From Bacillota bacterium (lineage in GTDB: Bacteria > Bacillota > Clostridia > Caldicoprobacterales > Xylanivirgaceae), in NCBI GenBank assembly GCA_023621995.1, contig JAMOAB010000119.1:1-63119 (forward strand): a DNA stretch of 63,119 nt. The letters are read 5' to 3'. How positions within the stretch are numbered: the stretch's first letter is position 1; each line of letters begins with the position of its first letter. A program made the position numbers and the translations under genes. The notes under the pieces were generated by a model. It saw nothing but the letters and a program-made list of their open reading frames with translations, was not told the origin of the DNA and made no database searches. Positions 52,537 through 62,334 of the stretch are shown piece after piece.

Positions 52537-54423
52537 TACTTTTTATCTGCTAAACTGTGGATAGATAAGTCATCTTTATCTAAATATCATTTTAACACTT
52601 ATTTGCCGGCTAGACAGTTAAATGCCTATGGATCTGAAAAATATCAAGTGATCACATATATTCAATCAATTCCTGTAAATATGCAAAGTGAGATACTTGG
52701 GCAGGCAGTCATACTCATAGATCAATCTAAGATAAATAGGAGTATAGATAAAATAAGCTGGGCTACAGAGGGGCACATATATGTCATCGATAAGAGAGGT
52801 AATATAGTGATTACTTCAAAGGATGCTCCTATTTTATCTAATGATCTTCTAGATAGGATGACCTTATCTGATAGTATACTTGATTACAAAACAGACGAAG
52901 GCGATTCTGTTGTTCTATATCAGACTTCACAGGATACTAATTGGAAATATGTAATTGTCATGCCTGAAAGTGCATTCTTAGCTGAGATCAATCGTACAAA
53001 GACATTTACGTTTGTGCTGTTGATGTCTTTTTTAGTTATCGGTATTATACTTGCCTATATATTTGCTTATCATAATTATCAACCTATAAAAGAGATTAAG
53101 GAAATGGTTACAAGAAAGACAAATATGGGTGTACCCCAATATAAAAATGAATTTGAGTATATAAAATCGTCTATAGTAAATATTTTTGAAAATCAGAATA
53201 AGTTAAATGAGGTTATTAGTAGCCAATTGCCAATAATGCGTTCTGACTATCTAACTAAATTATTGAAGGGCTATATGGGTTCTATAGATACAGATAGTGA
53301 TACACTTGAGTTTATGCAAATAGAATTTATGTCGAGCAGTTTTATGGTCATGCTAGTCGAGATAAGTGATGTTAGCAGTTTTTTTGCAAACCATACAGAG
53401 AAGGAGTGGGCCTTAGCCAGATTTGTAATTGAAAACGTAGGAACAGAAATTGTAGAAGATGCTTTTACACAATACTTTGTTGAGTTAGATAGAAATAGGA
53501 CAGCTTTTATAGTAAACTTGCCTCCAGATGTGGAAAGTACAAATTTTATAGAAGAGCTTAAGGGTTATATTGATAAATTTGATAATGTATTGTCGGATGT
53601 ATGCGGAATATCAGCTTGTTTTGGTGTAAGTGAAATCCATAATAACATAGTTGAGTTGAGGGAGTGCTATGATGAGGCTTTAAAGTCCTTAGATTATAGC
53701 ATATTGATTGGAGAAGACAACATTGTATTCTTTAATGAGCTGACGTTTAGAGACATATATTATTATTATCCTATAGAGATGGAAGTGCAGCTTATGAACA
53801 TGCTTCGTGCAGGAGACTATGAGGGTGTAGAGGAGACAATTGATACACTATTTGAAATAAATTTTAAATCTCGTAATATAGGATTAGAAGCTAGTCGTTA
53901 TTTTGTAATAGATATATTGACTACCCTGATGAAAGTAATGAATACCCTTCAGGCTCAGAATGACGAAGCTTTTCTATCAATGGATTCATTAATGGATATT
54001 ACTACTAGGTATGATAATGTTGACGTTATAAGACAACAGGTGCAAAAAGTGGCCTATGACATCTGCAATCTTGTACACGAGAGCTATATGAATCCAAGTG
54101 AAAGACTGATAATGGCCGTGGAAGAATATATAGAAGAACACTATTGTGAAAACTGGCTTAGTCTTACTGCTATTGCAGATAATTTTGACGTTACTCCCCA
54201 ATATCTATCTAGTCTTTTTAAGAAGCATAGGGGTGAAAACATAACAGATTTTATATCCAAACTTAAGGTGGAGAAGGCAAAACAGCTTTTGGTTACTACT
54301 GACCTCACCATTTCGGAAATTGGTTGTCAATTAGGCTATGCAAATGACATGGGTATTACGAGAGTATTTAAAAAGTATGAGGGAATAACACCTGGCGTAT
54401 ACAGGGAACAGCAGCGATCGTAG
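52537..54423 (+). pseudogene. AraC/YesN-type regulator lacking its N-terminal membrane segment
   Basis: The frame opens just after TAA at 52534-52536 and encodes about 628 residues: a partial cache-like sensor domain (YGSEKYQVITYIQSIPVN onward), a transmembrane helix (FVLLMSFLVIGIILAYIFAY, then HNYQPIKE), and a C-terminal AraC HTH (WLSLTAIADNFDVTPQYLSS, TISEIGCQLGYANDM). Compared with the 752-aa homologue at 6768-9026, the first transmembrane helix and about 100 residues of the sensor are gone. The only start codon before the cache is TTG 52603 with no RBS. It lies directly upstream of the second importer operon and would have been its activator. The HTH could still be made if translation starts internally. 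Confidence 0.75.
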
Positions 54424-54454
54424 TGTTAATTTAAAAAATATATGACCATGTTAA

Positions 54455-54506
54455 AAAATGATGGGCATAGATACTTGAGTATATGTGCCCATCATTTTAT
54501 TTTTTA
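54455..54506 (+). terminator. Terminator after the truncated regulator
   Basis: AAAATGATGGGCA (54455-54467) / TGCCCATCATTTT (54486-54498), then ATTTTTTAG. Confidence 0.9.
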
Positions 54507-54838
54507 GTTGTTCTTAAAAAGGGACTGAATATTTTAAAAAATGATGTATATATCATATTGTGGTGTGAACTGTCTTATTATACAAATCTTAACTACAGAT
54601 TAATAATTGTGGGATTGGATTAAAACTTTGGGGTTTACTATTTCTGACTATTTTAGTATGCTCGAATCAAAGGTTACTACATTTAATTAGAGTGTAAATT
54701 GCTTCATAATGATGCTATTTACATATATATTGATTATTATTGACAAATGATAATACATCGCCTAAGTAAAGTTAGATATGACAAAGATGTAGTATCGTTA
54801 TAAGTAAGAAGCTTTTAGCAGGATTTGTAAGGAGGGTT
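54507..54838. other. Gene-free upstream region of the second importer
   Basis: 332 bp, AT-rich, no ORF. A possible -35 TTGACA at 54740-54745 has only a poor -10 (TAAGTA, 54763-54768) at 17 nt, consistent with a promoter needing an activator. Confidence 0.45.
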
Positions 54839-55816
54839 ATGATGGAGGCAAAATACCAGTTAAATCAAAGCTCAGATCTAGCAAAAGGAGAAATGAAAAA
54901 GGTAAAGATTAAAAAGGGAAAAACGTGGAAATCAGTTGCAAAAAATTGGCAACTATATATACTACTGTTACCAGCACTCTTATATTTTATTATCTTCCAC
55001 TATGTGCCCATGTATGGAGTTCAAATAGCATTTAAAGATTTTATAGCAACCAAGGGTATTTGGGGGAGTCCGTGGGTAGGATTGAAACATTTTAGAAACT
55101 TTTTTGGGACTTACTCATCTAGGATTGTCATAAAAAATACCATATCAATTTCATTATATTCTCTATTAGCAGGATTCCCTATTCCAATTATTCTTGCACT
55201 ACTATTAAATGAAGTAAAAAATGAGCGGTTTAAGAAACTAGTACAGAATGTAACATATGCTCCTCATTTTATATCGACTGTTGTAATGGTTGGTATGATT
55301 TTAATTTTTTTGAGTCCAAATGGGATAATAAACAAACTTAGAGAACTTGTAGGCTTAGAAGCAGTTCCATATCTCACAAAGGACTATCTATTTAGTGATA
55401 TATATGTATGGTCAGGGATTTGGCAGAATATGGGGTGGGGTTCTATCATATATCTAGCCGCCCTTTCGGGCATTGATCCACAGCTTCATGAAGCCGCAAT
55501 TGTCGATGGTGCAAGTAGGATGCAGAGGATATTCTATATAAACATTCCTGGTATACTTCCCACTATAATAATAATGCTCATACTAAATGTCGGAAGTATT
55601 ATGAATGTAGGGTTTGAGAAGATATATCTTATGCAGAACCCTTTTAATCTGAAATATTCAGAAGTAATCTCTACCTATGTATATAAGGTAGGGTTGTTAG
55701 ATGCTAAATATAGCTTTTCAGCAGCGGTCAATTTATTTAATACTATAATAAATCTTGCTCTCTTAGTGACAGTGAATAAGATTTCGAAAAAGGTGAGTGA
55801 CGTATATCTATGGTAA
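54839..55816 (+). CDS. ABC sugar importer permease (LplB-like), second system
   Basis: 325 residues; ATGs at 54839 and 54842 follow AAGGAGGG. Six membrane helices after a Lys-rich N-terminus (KKVKIKKGKTWKSV). The EAA loop is EAAIVDGASRMQRIFYINIP. Closely parallel to the permease at 11096-12061, which also shares the ...DIYVWSGIWQNMGWGSIIYL-type segment, so the two importers are paralogues. First gene of the permease-permease-lipoprotein operon, an order opposite to the first importer. Confidence 0.92.
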   Translation: MMEAKYQLNQSSDLAKGEMKKVKIKKGKTWKSVAKNWQLYILLLPALLYFIIFHYVPMYGVQIAFKDFIATKGIWGSPWVGLKHFRNFFGTYSSRIVIKNTISISLYSLLAGFPIPIILALLLNEVKNERFKKLVQNVTYAPHFISTVVMVGMILIFLSPNGIINKLRELVGLEAVPYLTKDYLFSDIYVWSGIWQNMGWGSIIYLAALSGIDPQLHEAAIVDGASRMQRIFYINIPGILPTIIIMLILNVGSIMNVGFEKIYLMQNPFNLKYSEVISTYVYKVGLLDAKYSFSAAVNLFNTIINLALLVTVNKISKKVSDVYLW

Positions 55817-55853
55817 TTCGGTTACAATATTGTAAGGTTGGGAGGAATATAAT

Positions 55854-56756
55854 ATGGCTGTAATAAAAGAGGCAAAGGGAGATAAGATATTCAATATAAT
55901 AAACTATACACTATTGACCATCATATTAATTATAACTTTTTATCCACTTTTATTTGTTGTAATTGCGTCCATAAGTAACCCAGATTTGATAAATTCAGGG
56001 GAAGTAATTTTATTGCCTAAAGATGTATCTTTTGATGGGTACAGACGTATTTTTCAAGATCCTCGTATTTTAAATGGATATAAGAACACTATTATATATA
56101 CTGTCTTTGGCACTTTAATCAATCTAGGTGTCACTATACCAGCAGCATATGCACTATCTAGGAAGGATCTTGTAGGTAGAAATGTTTTTACATTGATATT
56201 TGCTTTTACAATGTTCTTTAGTGGTGGATTAATACCAACATTTTTACTTATGAAAAATCTTCATCTTTTAAATACCAGATGGGCCATACTATTACTTGGA
56301 GCAACTAATATGTGGAACATTGTAATAACCCGTACTTTTTTTGAAAGTAATATTCCATTAGAGCTACAAGAAGCAGCAGAACTAGATGGATGTTCTGATT
56401 TTAAATTGTTTTTCTCCATAGTGTTACCTTTAGCTTCTCCAATTATTGCAGTTATGGCATTGTTTTTTGGAGTAGCCCATTGGAACAATTATTTTAAAGC
56501 TTTGATATATTTATCAGATAAAAAACTATTCCCATTGCAGTTAATCTTAAGGGAGATATTGGTGAAAAGTGAATTTGACGCTCAAATGTTGCTTATAGGT
56601 TCACATGATACAGGCACACTTATGGAAGAACTTAGAGCCGCTGAGCAGATAAAATACGCCCTTATCATTGTTGCAACTCTACCTGTTATGTTAGCCTATC
56701 CTTTTGTACAAAAATATTTTGTAAAAGGTGTAATGGTAGGGGCTATAAAAGGATAA
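55854..56756 (+). CDS. ABC sugar importer permease (LplC/YtcP-like), second system
   Basis: 300 residues, ATG 55854 after GGGAGG. EAA loop EAAELDGCSDFKLFFSIVLP; tail PFVQKYFVKGVMVGAIKG, as in the paralogue at 12071. It forms the channel with the gene 37 nt upstream. The ATPase must come from elsewhere. Confidence 0.92.
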   Translation: MAVIKEAKGDKIFNIINYTLLTIILIITFYPLLFVVIASISNPDLINSGEVILLPKDVSFDGYRRIFQDPRILNGYKNTIIYTVFGTLINLGVTIPAAYALSRKDLVGRNVFTLIFAFTMFFSGGLIPTFLLMKNLHLLNTRWAILLLGATNMWNIVITRTFFESNIPLELQEAAELDGCSDFKLFFSIVLPLASPIIAVMALFFGVAHWNNYFKALIYLSDKKLFPLQLILREILVKSEFDAQMLLIGSHDTGTLMEELRAAEQIKYALIIVATLPVMLAYPFVQKYFVKGVMVGAIKG

Positions 56757-56866
56757 TTATCTATTGCCAGTAGGAAAGGAGGAATTACAGTACTTTCTGT
56801 AAAATATCAATACCTTTAGAATTAACTAATTTGGGGAATGAATACCTAAAAGGAGGAAATGGAGAA

Positions 56867-58543
56867 ATGAAGAAAAAGGTAATTAGCTTTTTGTTAATTA
56901 TTGTTATGATCTCATCTCTTTTTATAGGTTGTGGAAAGCAGGAAGATAAGGAAACATCAAAGGATACACAAGATGAGACAGAAGCAGTAGACAAGGATAA
57001 AGATGATGATAGAGGAGAAGATGAAGAAAAACCTGATGTTCCAGATTATATGAATGCCACTGGATATCCCATAACTAAAGAGAAGATAACGATAAAAGCT
57101 ATGGGGCTTAAGAACCCTGGTGCAGTAGACTGGAGCGAGCTTGAGATATTTAAGAGGGCCGAAGAGCTTACTAATATACATTTTGAATTTGAACTAGCTG
57201 AAGCGAGCACATATCCTGAGAAAAAGAATATAGCTCTTGCAGGTGGAGAATACCCAGATGTATTCCTACGCGATATGTCCATAAGTGATGAAGAGACCTA
57301 TGGAAAACAGGGAATATTTATAAATCTACAACCTCTTATCGATGATTATGCACCAAACCTAAAGAAACGTTTGGAAGAACACCCTGAGATGGAGTCAGCA
57401 ATAACAGCACTTGATGGTAATATATATGGATTACCTGCATATATAAGGACTAGTACTATGAATCCATGGCTTTGTTTTTTTGATACTTCATGGATGGAGA
57501 GGGTAGGCAAGGATATGCCAGAGACTGTAGATGATCTTTATGATCTTCTTAAGGCATATAAAGAAGAGGATGCTAATGGAAATGGGGATCCCAATGACGA
57601 GATACCGTGGGGTGGTGTAGGAGTAGGTAATTTAAATTTCATACTTGCTGCTTTTACAGGGTTAGCAGGTGGAGTAGATTTCGATGTACAAGAAGATGGA
57701 ACTGTAGTATATACCCCTGCACTTCCAGTATTTGAAGAATTTTTAAAGTATACAAACAAATTATATAAAGAGGGACTTATAGATTCTGAGATGTTTACTC
57801 AAACCATGCAGCAGCATATGGCTAAGGTAAAGAATGGAATAGTAGGTATTTATAATGTAAGTCCTACTAACTTGCCACCGGAGACTGAAGCCCTTCAAGA
57901 TGGACTAGAGCCACTTGTATCAGAGTTTAATGACAAAAAGGTTGCACCTCTATATGAAACAGTTAGAACAGGTAAAGGAATTATCACAGATAAATGCCAA
58001 TATCCAGAAGCTATGATGCGGTGGTTTGATATATGGTATGCCACTAGTGAAGAAGAAGATGGAGCTGTAAATGGATTAAATGGTGACAGCTTGTTCCTCG
58101 GATTTGAAGGAGAACATTGGGAGTATGGAGATACCAATAAAGAGACATACAGATGGATAGAGCCAGTGACAGATTTCCAGACATTACGCGATGAAGTAAA
58201 GGTAACACTAGATACGGGTCTACCGGGTTATCTGCACTTTATGCCATATCCCGCAGATTTTCCCCTCATGGAAATGAAGGTAAAGGCTGTACAAACTCGG
58301 CACGAGCCCTATATGGTTCAGCGTTTCCCAACTACAGTTAGATATACTGACGAGGAATTAGAACGGGTGACACTATTAGAGACAGATATAAGTAACTATG
58401 TTGAACAGATGGTTGTTAAATTCATAACAGGAGATGAGCCAATAGAAAACTTTGGAAGGTTTGTCAAGACATTAGAAGAAATTGGACTAGAAGAACTTCT
58501 AGATATAAAACAAAAAGCATATGACAGATGGGCTGGAAAATAG
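56867..58543 (+). CDS. ABC importer substrate-binding lipoprotein (LplA-like), second system
   Basis: 558 residues from ATG 56867 (MKKKVISFLL), 10 nt after AAGGAGG; the longer ORF runs back through the RBS. Lipobox LFIGC with Cys22, then an acidic linker (about 23-55), then a family-1 binding fold of the same length class as the lipoprotein at 9304. It captures an oligosaccharide at the cell surface for the two permeases upstream. Its sequence differs considerably from the first lipoprotein, so the two importers likely have different ligands. Ends with a strong terminator. Confidence 0.92.
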   Translation: MKKKVISFLLIIVMISSLFIGCGKQEDKETSKDTQDETEAVDKDKDDDRGEDEEKPDVPDYMNATGYPITKEKITIKAMGLKNPGAVDWSELEIFKRAEELTNIHFEFELAEASTYPEKKNIALAGGEYPDVFLRDMSISDEETYGKQGIFINLQPLIDDYAPNLKKRLEEHPEMESAITALDGNIYGLPAYIRTSTMNPWLCFFDTSWMERVGKDMPETVDDLYDLLKAYKEEDANGNGDPNDEIPWGGVGVGNLNFILAAFTGLAGGVDFDVQEDGTVVYTPALPVFEEFLKYTNKLYKEGLIDSEMFTQTMQQHMAKVKNGIVGIYNVSPTNLPPETEALQDGLEPLVSEFNDKKVAPLYETVRTGKGIITDKCQYPEAMMRWFDIWYATSEEEDGAVNGLNGDSLFLGFEGEHWEYGDTNKETYRWIEPVTDFQTLRDEVKVTLDTGLPGYLHFMPYPADFPLMEMKVKAVQTRHEPYMVQRFPTTVRYTDEELERVTLLETDISNYVEQMVVKFITGDEPIENFGRFVKTLEEIGLEELLDIKQKAYDRWAGK

Positions 58544-58555
58544 TATAGAATACTT

Positions 58556-58593
58556 AAGACCGTCTGAACTTTGAAGGTTCAGATGGTCTTTTT
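58556..58593 (+). terminator. Terminator of the second importer operon
   Basis: AAGACCGTCTGAAC (58556-58569) / GTTCAGATGGTCTT (58577-58590), 7-nt loop, TTTTTC. Confidence 0.92.
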
Positions 58594-58746
58594 CTAAATT
58601 CATTTAATATAGTGGCAATCATTATATATATTTACAATATAGATATAAAATTCTATTAGACAGTGACGTACAGTTATAGATATGATAGAATAAATAATAT
58701 AATATACTGTAAGATATAAGAAAAACTCTAGAAAGGAGATGGTAAT

Positions 58747-59319
58747 ATGAATTATTGTTCTAATTGCGGCTCTGAATTAGGAGAAAATGATAGGTTTTGC
58801 TCAAACTGTGGCATGCAAATAGTCCCATATAAAGAAGAACGATTTAAATATGCAGGATTTTGGAGGCGATTTGTAGCTGCCCTCATTGACGGTATTATAA
58901 TATCAGGTGCTGGATCTATTATTGCAAAAATACTAGATATACCAACATCTATTGATCCTACTTCGTTGTACCTTTATGAGGTTGATTCTAGGTTAGCTGT
59001 ATGGCGTCTAGTAGCCGCACTGGCAACCTGGTTATATTATGCTCTGTTTGAAAGTTCGTCTAAGCAGGCTACACCTGGGAAGATGGCTCTTGGCATTGTG
59101 GTTACAGATTACGAAGGTGGAAGGATATCATTTGGAAAGGCAACAGGGCGATATTTTTCTAAAATTATCTCGGCAATAATATTGCTAGTAGGTTATATAA
59201 TGGCTGCCTTCACTGAGCAAAAACAAGCACTTCATGACATAATAGCAGGTACGTTAGTAATTCAAAAAGAAAGATATGAAGAAAAATATATAGATTCTAC
59301 AGGGTATGATAACTTATGA
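58747..59319 (+). CDS. RDD-family membrane protein with zinc-ribbon N-terminus
   Basis: 190 residues, ATG 58747 after GAAAGGAG. A zinc ribbon CSNCGSELGENDRFCSNCG (residues 4-22) precedes an RDD domain (about 35-175) with R-R-F-V-A-A-L-I-D in its first helix, three or four membrane helices and the conserved ATPGKMALGI. RDD proteins may act in Na+/H+ exchange or as membrane scaffolds; the zinc ribbon fusion is frequent in Firmicutes. It is the first of three closely spaced membrane-protein genes, but the 66-bp gap to the next gene may hold another promoter. Confidence 0.9.
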   Translation: MNYCSNCGSELGENDRFCSNCGMQIVPYKEERFKYAGFWRRFVAALIDGIIISGAGSIIAKILDIPTSIDPTSLYLYEVDSRLAVWRLVAALATWLYYALFESSSKQATPGKMALGIVVTDYEGGRISFGKATGRYFSKIISAIILLVGYIMAAFTEQKQALHDIIAGTLVIQKERYEEKYIDSTGYDNL

Positions 59320-59394
59320 TTATAGATGTTCTATATAAAAGAATATGCAAATAATAGTATTATATAAATACTGAAATGTAAGAGGGTGATTTGT

Positions 59395-59826
59395 TTGTTA
59401 AAATGGTGGATATTCATATCTATAATAGCCCTCGTCATCGATGCTTTGACAAGCAATTTTTTCTTTATATGCTTTACTATAGGAGGTTTAGCTGCCATTT
59501 TGGTCAATTTTTTAGGCCTTCCTCCAATATCCCAATCTATAATGTTCTGTATAGTAAGTATAGCATCTCTTATATTTATAATACCCTATGTAAAAAGAGT
59601 GCATAAAAGAGATATGGGACAGACAGCACCCCTAGAGGATAAGTATATAGGAAAAACAATAGTATTAGACCAGGATATGTCCCATAATACTATTATGATG
59701 CAAGTCAATGGCATCTATTGGACCTTGAAAGGTACTGGAGAGCCTATGGCAAAAGGGGACAGAGTTGTGATTATAGGAGTGGAGGGCAATAAGCTTTTAG
59801 TTAGAAAAGAAGAAAAGGAGGAATAA
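59395..59826 (+). CDS. NfeD-like membrane protein (short form)
   Basis: 143 residues from TTG 59395, 8 nt after AGAGGG; the in-frame GTG 59386 overlaps the RBS. Three or four membrane helices (about 3-66) precede a C-terminal OB fold (about 80-143, GKTIVLDQDMSHNTIMMQVN). This is the short NfeD type without a ClpP-like protease. NfeD and stomatin genes are typically paired, as here: the SPFH gene starts 3 nt after the stop. The pair is thought to organise membrane microdomains. Confidence 0.9.
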   Translation: MLKWWIFISIIALVIDALTSNFFFICFTIGGLAAILVNFLGLPPISQSIMFCIVSIASLIFIIPYVKRVHKRDMGQTAPLEDKYIGKTIVLDQDMSHNTIMMQVNGIYWTLKGTGEPMAKGDRVVIIGVEGNKLLVRKEEKEE

Positions 59827-59829
59827 GAC

Positions 59830-60792
59830 ATGTTTTGGCTAATACTTGGAATTATAGTTATTATTACACTTTTACTTTCTGTTAAGGTTGTCAATACAGG
59901 ATATGTATATGTAGTAGAGCGGTTTGGTCAATTTTACAAGGTGTTAGAACCAGGTTGGCACATAGTTATCCCGTACGTAGATTATGTACGTGCGAAGGTA
60001 TCTACTAAACAACAAATATTGGATATTGAGCCCCAAAGTGTAATTACGAAAGATAATGTTAATATAAGTATAGACAATGTAATATTTTATAGAGTTATGA
60101 ATGCCCGCGATGCCATATACAATATAGATAATTACAAATCAGGTATCATATATAGTACCATAACAAATGTAAGAAATGTCGTAGGTTCTATGACCCTTGA
60201 CGAGGTTTTAACAGGAAGGGATAAGATCAACAAAGAACTTCTCAAAATTGTAGATGAGATCACCGATTCATATGGTATAAAGATTCTATCCGTAGAGATA
60301 AAGAATATAGTACCTCCTGCAGAGATTCAAGAGGCTATGGAAAAACAGATGAAGGCAGAGAGGAATAAGCGTGCGGCAATACTTGAGGCAGAAGGCAAAA
60401 GGCAGAGTGCTATTTCTATAGCAGAAGGTGAAAAACAATCTAAGATATTGCAAGCGGAGGCAGAGAAAGAAGCTAACATAAGAAGGGCAGAAGGTCAACG
60501 GGAGGCACAGCTTTTAGAGGCAGAGGGCAGAGCAAAGGCATTGATGGAGATTGCAAATGCTGAGTCTCAAGCAATACAGCTTGTAAATAGAGCTATACTA
60601 GAATCGGGTACTAATGAGACGGTTATTGCACTCAAGCAAGTGGAAGCCCTCACCAAAATGGCAGAGAGTCCATCTAGTAAGCTGATAATTCCCAATGAGA
60701 GCATATCGTCACTTGGTAGTATAGCCGCTGTATCGGAGATGCTCAAGTTAAATGCAGAATCTAGCGAAAAGACAAAAAATAGTGTAGAATAA
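59830..60792 (+). CDS. SPFH/stomatin-family protein (QmcA-like)
   Basis: 320 residues, ATG 59830 after AAGGAGGAATAAGAC. One N-terminal transmembrane helix (2-20), a PHB/SPFH domain (about 21-190) with VERFGQFYKVLEPGWHIVIP and LDIEPQSVITKDNVNISIDN, then a long Ala/Glu/Arg coiled coil (about 180-250) and a short C-terminal stretch. It oligomerises in the membrane and interacts with NfeD encoded just upstream. A terminator overlaps its last codons. Confidence 0.94.
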   Translation: MFWLILGIIVIITLLLSVKVVNTGYVYVVERFGQFYKVLEPGWHIVIPYVDYVRAKVSTKQQILDIEPQSVITKDNVNISIDNVIFYRVMNARDAIYNIDNYKSGIIYSTITNVRNVVGSMTLDEVLTGRDKINKELLKIVDEITDSYGIKILSVEIKNIVPPAEIQEAMEKQMKAERNKRAAILEAEGKRQSAISIAEGEKQSKILQAEAEKEANIRRAEGQREAQLLEAEGRAKALMEIANAESQAIQLVNRAILESGTNETVIALKQVEALTKMAESPSSKLIIPNESISSLGSIAAVSEMLKLNAESSEKTKNSVE

Positions 60793-60808
60793 TTCTACAC
60801 TATTTTTT
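60774..60808. terminator. Bidirectional terminator overlapping two gene ends
   Basis: AAAAAATAGTGTAGAAT (60774-60790) / ATTCTACACTATTTTTT (60792-60808). It spans the last five codons of the SPFH gene and the stop of the convergent gene on the other strand. Confidence 0.88.
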
Positions 60809-62038
60809 CTGCCATACAACTAGATATTCTTCTATACATAATTCTTCCTTTAAAGAATCATAACTCAGGCTAGTTTTACATATCTCTTTAAAGAGTTTTT
60901 GATATTCTGGTGGAGGTTTAGAGGCAAAGCCAACTAGATACATAAGTTCTAATTGGGCAATGTCGCCTGATGATATTATTTCAGGCTTAGATAGACAACG
61001 TATAGGATATTTTATATTTTCATCAAAAGTGCCTATGGAAAAGTTGCCCTTAAATATGTGATGGATCCTTTCAATGAAGAGAGAATTATATATATTTGCG
61101 ACAATGAGTCCATGGGAATTCAGAATCGATCTCCCATCTTCGAGTAATTTTATTATACCTTGTTCATGGGTTATGTTGTCAAACAATATTATAATATCGT
61201 AATGCTTTCTTTTATCTGATATAATATTATATCCAGCTGAGCGAGGCAGCCAGTTGACGTTATATCCTCGCTTCATAAGTGTATTAGGTATTATTGGTAT
61301 ATCACCTAGGAACAAAATATCGCCTCTACCTTCCATAGGAAGTTTTTTTAATATTTCTGAGATGAGATCATTTTTTACAGGTAAAAACTTTTTCCATTTA
61401 TCTATGAACTTATTTCTATCATCGTGGTAGATGTTTAAATAATCAATATTGTCTGAACTATAGCCATCATATTTTTTTTCTACGTAAAACTCATTACAAT
61501 GGAGGAGTTCAAAACCAGCAAAACGCGCTCTAAGAAAAAAATCATTAAAAATAAAATTAGTAGAGCTAAATTTACTATCGAAAATACCTATACTATCTAT
61601 GAGCTCCCTTTTGATGAGCAGATAGTTTTCATCGAGATTTTCTACCACATGAAATTCTGAGCTTGCCGTAGAGGAAGGTGTGGTTCCATTTTTTGATTGT
61701 CCCACTATACCTATGTTTTCAAACAAGCGAGAAAAGTCTACCATGGTTGTATCCCAACCAGGTCGAACATTGATCTTTGGCGATAAAATTATTATATGGT
61801 TAGCCTTAGAATGTTTAATTCCATAATTATAAGCTGAGCCAAGATCCATATAATGGTATGATACGTATTCAACTTGGGGTATATTTCCTATAGTATTTGT
61901 GTCTTCACTGCCAGATCCAATATCTACTACTATAATTTCATATGACAATGTAGTAGATTTTTGAATATTATCTATACAATGCTCTAGATATTTGGATACT
62001 TCTTCAGTAATAATTATTATGCTGATATCTGGTTTCAT
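60800..62038 (-). CDS. Glycosyltransferase family 2 fused to a methyltransferase-like domain
   Basis: 412 residues, ATG 62038 after AGGAGA. The GT-A fold (1-215) begins ISIIIITEEVSKYLEHCIDN and contains YEIIVVDIGSGSED, the nucleotide-sugar binding Asp region, and AYNYGIKHSKANHIIILSP. Residues about 230-345 look like a class I SAM-dependent methyltransferase without the full GxGxG (DILFLGDIPIIPNTLMKRGY, YDIIILFDNITHEQG, LEDGRSILNSHGLIVANIYN). This layout occurs in cell-surface glycan biosynthesis proteins. The acceptor is unknown. Single gene. Confidence 0.82.
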   Translation of the reverse strand: MKPDISIIIITEEVSKYLEHCIDNIQKSTTLSYEIIVVDIGSGSEDTNTIGNIPQVEYVSYHYMDLGSAYNYGIKHSKANHIIILSPKINVRPGWDTTMVDFSRLFENIGIVGQSKNGTTPSSTASSEFHVVENLDENYLLIKRELIDSIGIFDSKFSSTNFIFNDFFLRARFAGFELLHCNEFYVEKKYDGYSSDNIDYLNIYHDDRNKFIDKWKKFLPVKNDLISEILKKLPMEGRGDILFLGDIPIIPNTLMKRGYNVNWLPRSAGYNIISDKRKHYDIIILFDNITHEQGIIKLLEDGRSILNSHGLIVANIYNSLFIERIHHIFKGNFSIGTFDENIKYPIRCLSKPEIISSGDIAQLELMYLVGFASKPPPEYQKLFKEICKTSLSYDSLKEELCIEEYLVVWQKK

Positions 62039-62178
62039 TCCATCAGTCTCCTATCATATAGGTGATAAGTAAGAATAACTAGCGTAAAAATACTAGTAAG
62101 ATTATATATTTATCATATGAGGGGAATACCATATGTGTTCATTTGATGAGATTTAGAAGACTTATATATTTTCAAACT

Positions 62179-62278
62179 GCAATTTGATATACGCGTATTA
62201 TAAATTATCAATTGGAGTTTTATGTTGGATGAATTGACTCTATAAAAGCTATGCATTAAGATAAGAGTATCAAATTGC
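62179..62278. repeat. Long-range inverted repeat in the gap before the cyclo-ligase gene
   Basis: Perfect 11-bp inverted repeat, GCAATTTGATA (62179-62189) and TATCAAATTGC (62268-62278), 78-nt interior. It could close a structured leader upstream of the cyclo-ligase gene; otherwise the 296-bp gap holds no gene. Confidence 0.4.
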
Positions 62279-62334
62279 GAAATGTAGAAATGTTTTGCTA
62301 GCATTAAATCTTAGTCCATTGAGGTGATTAAAAT

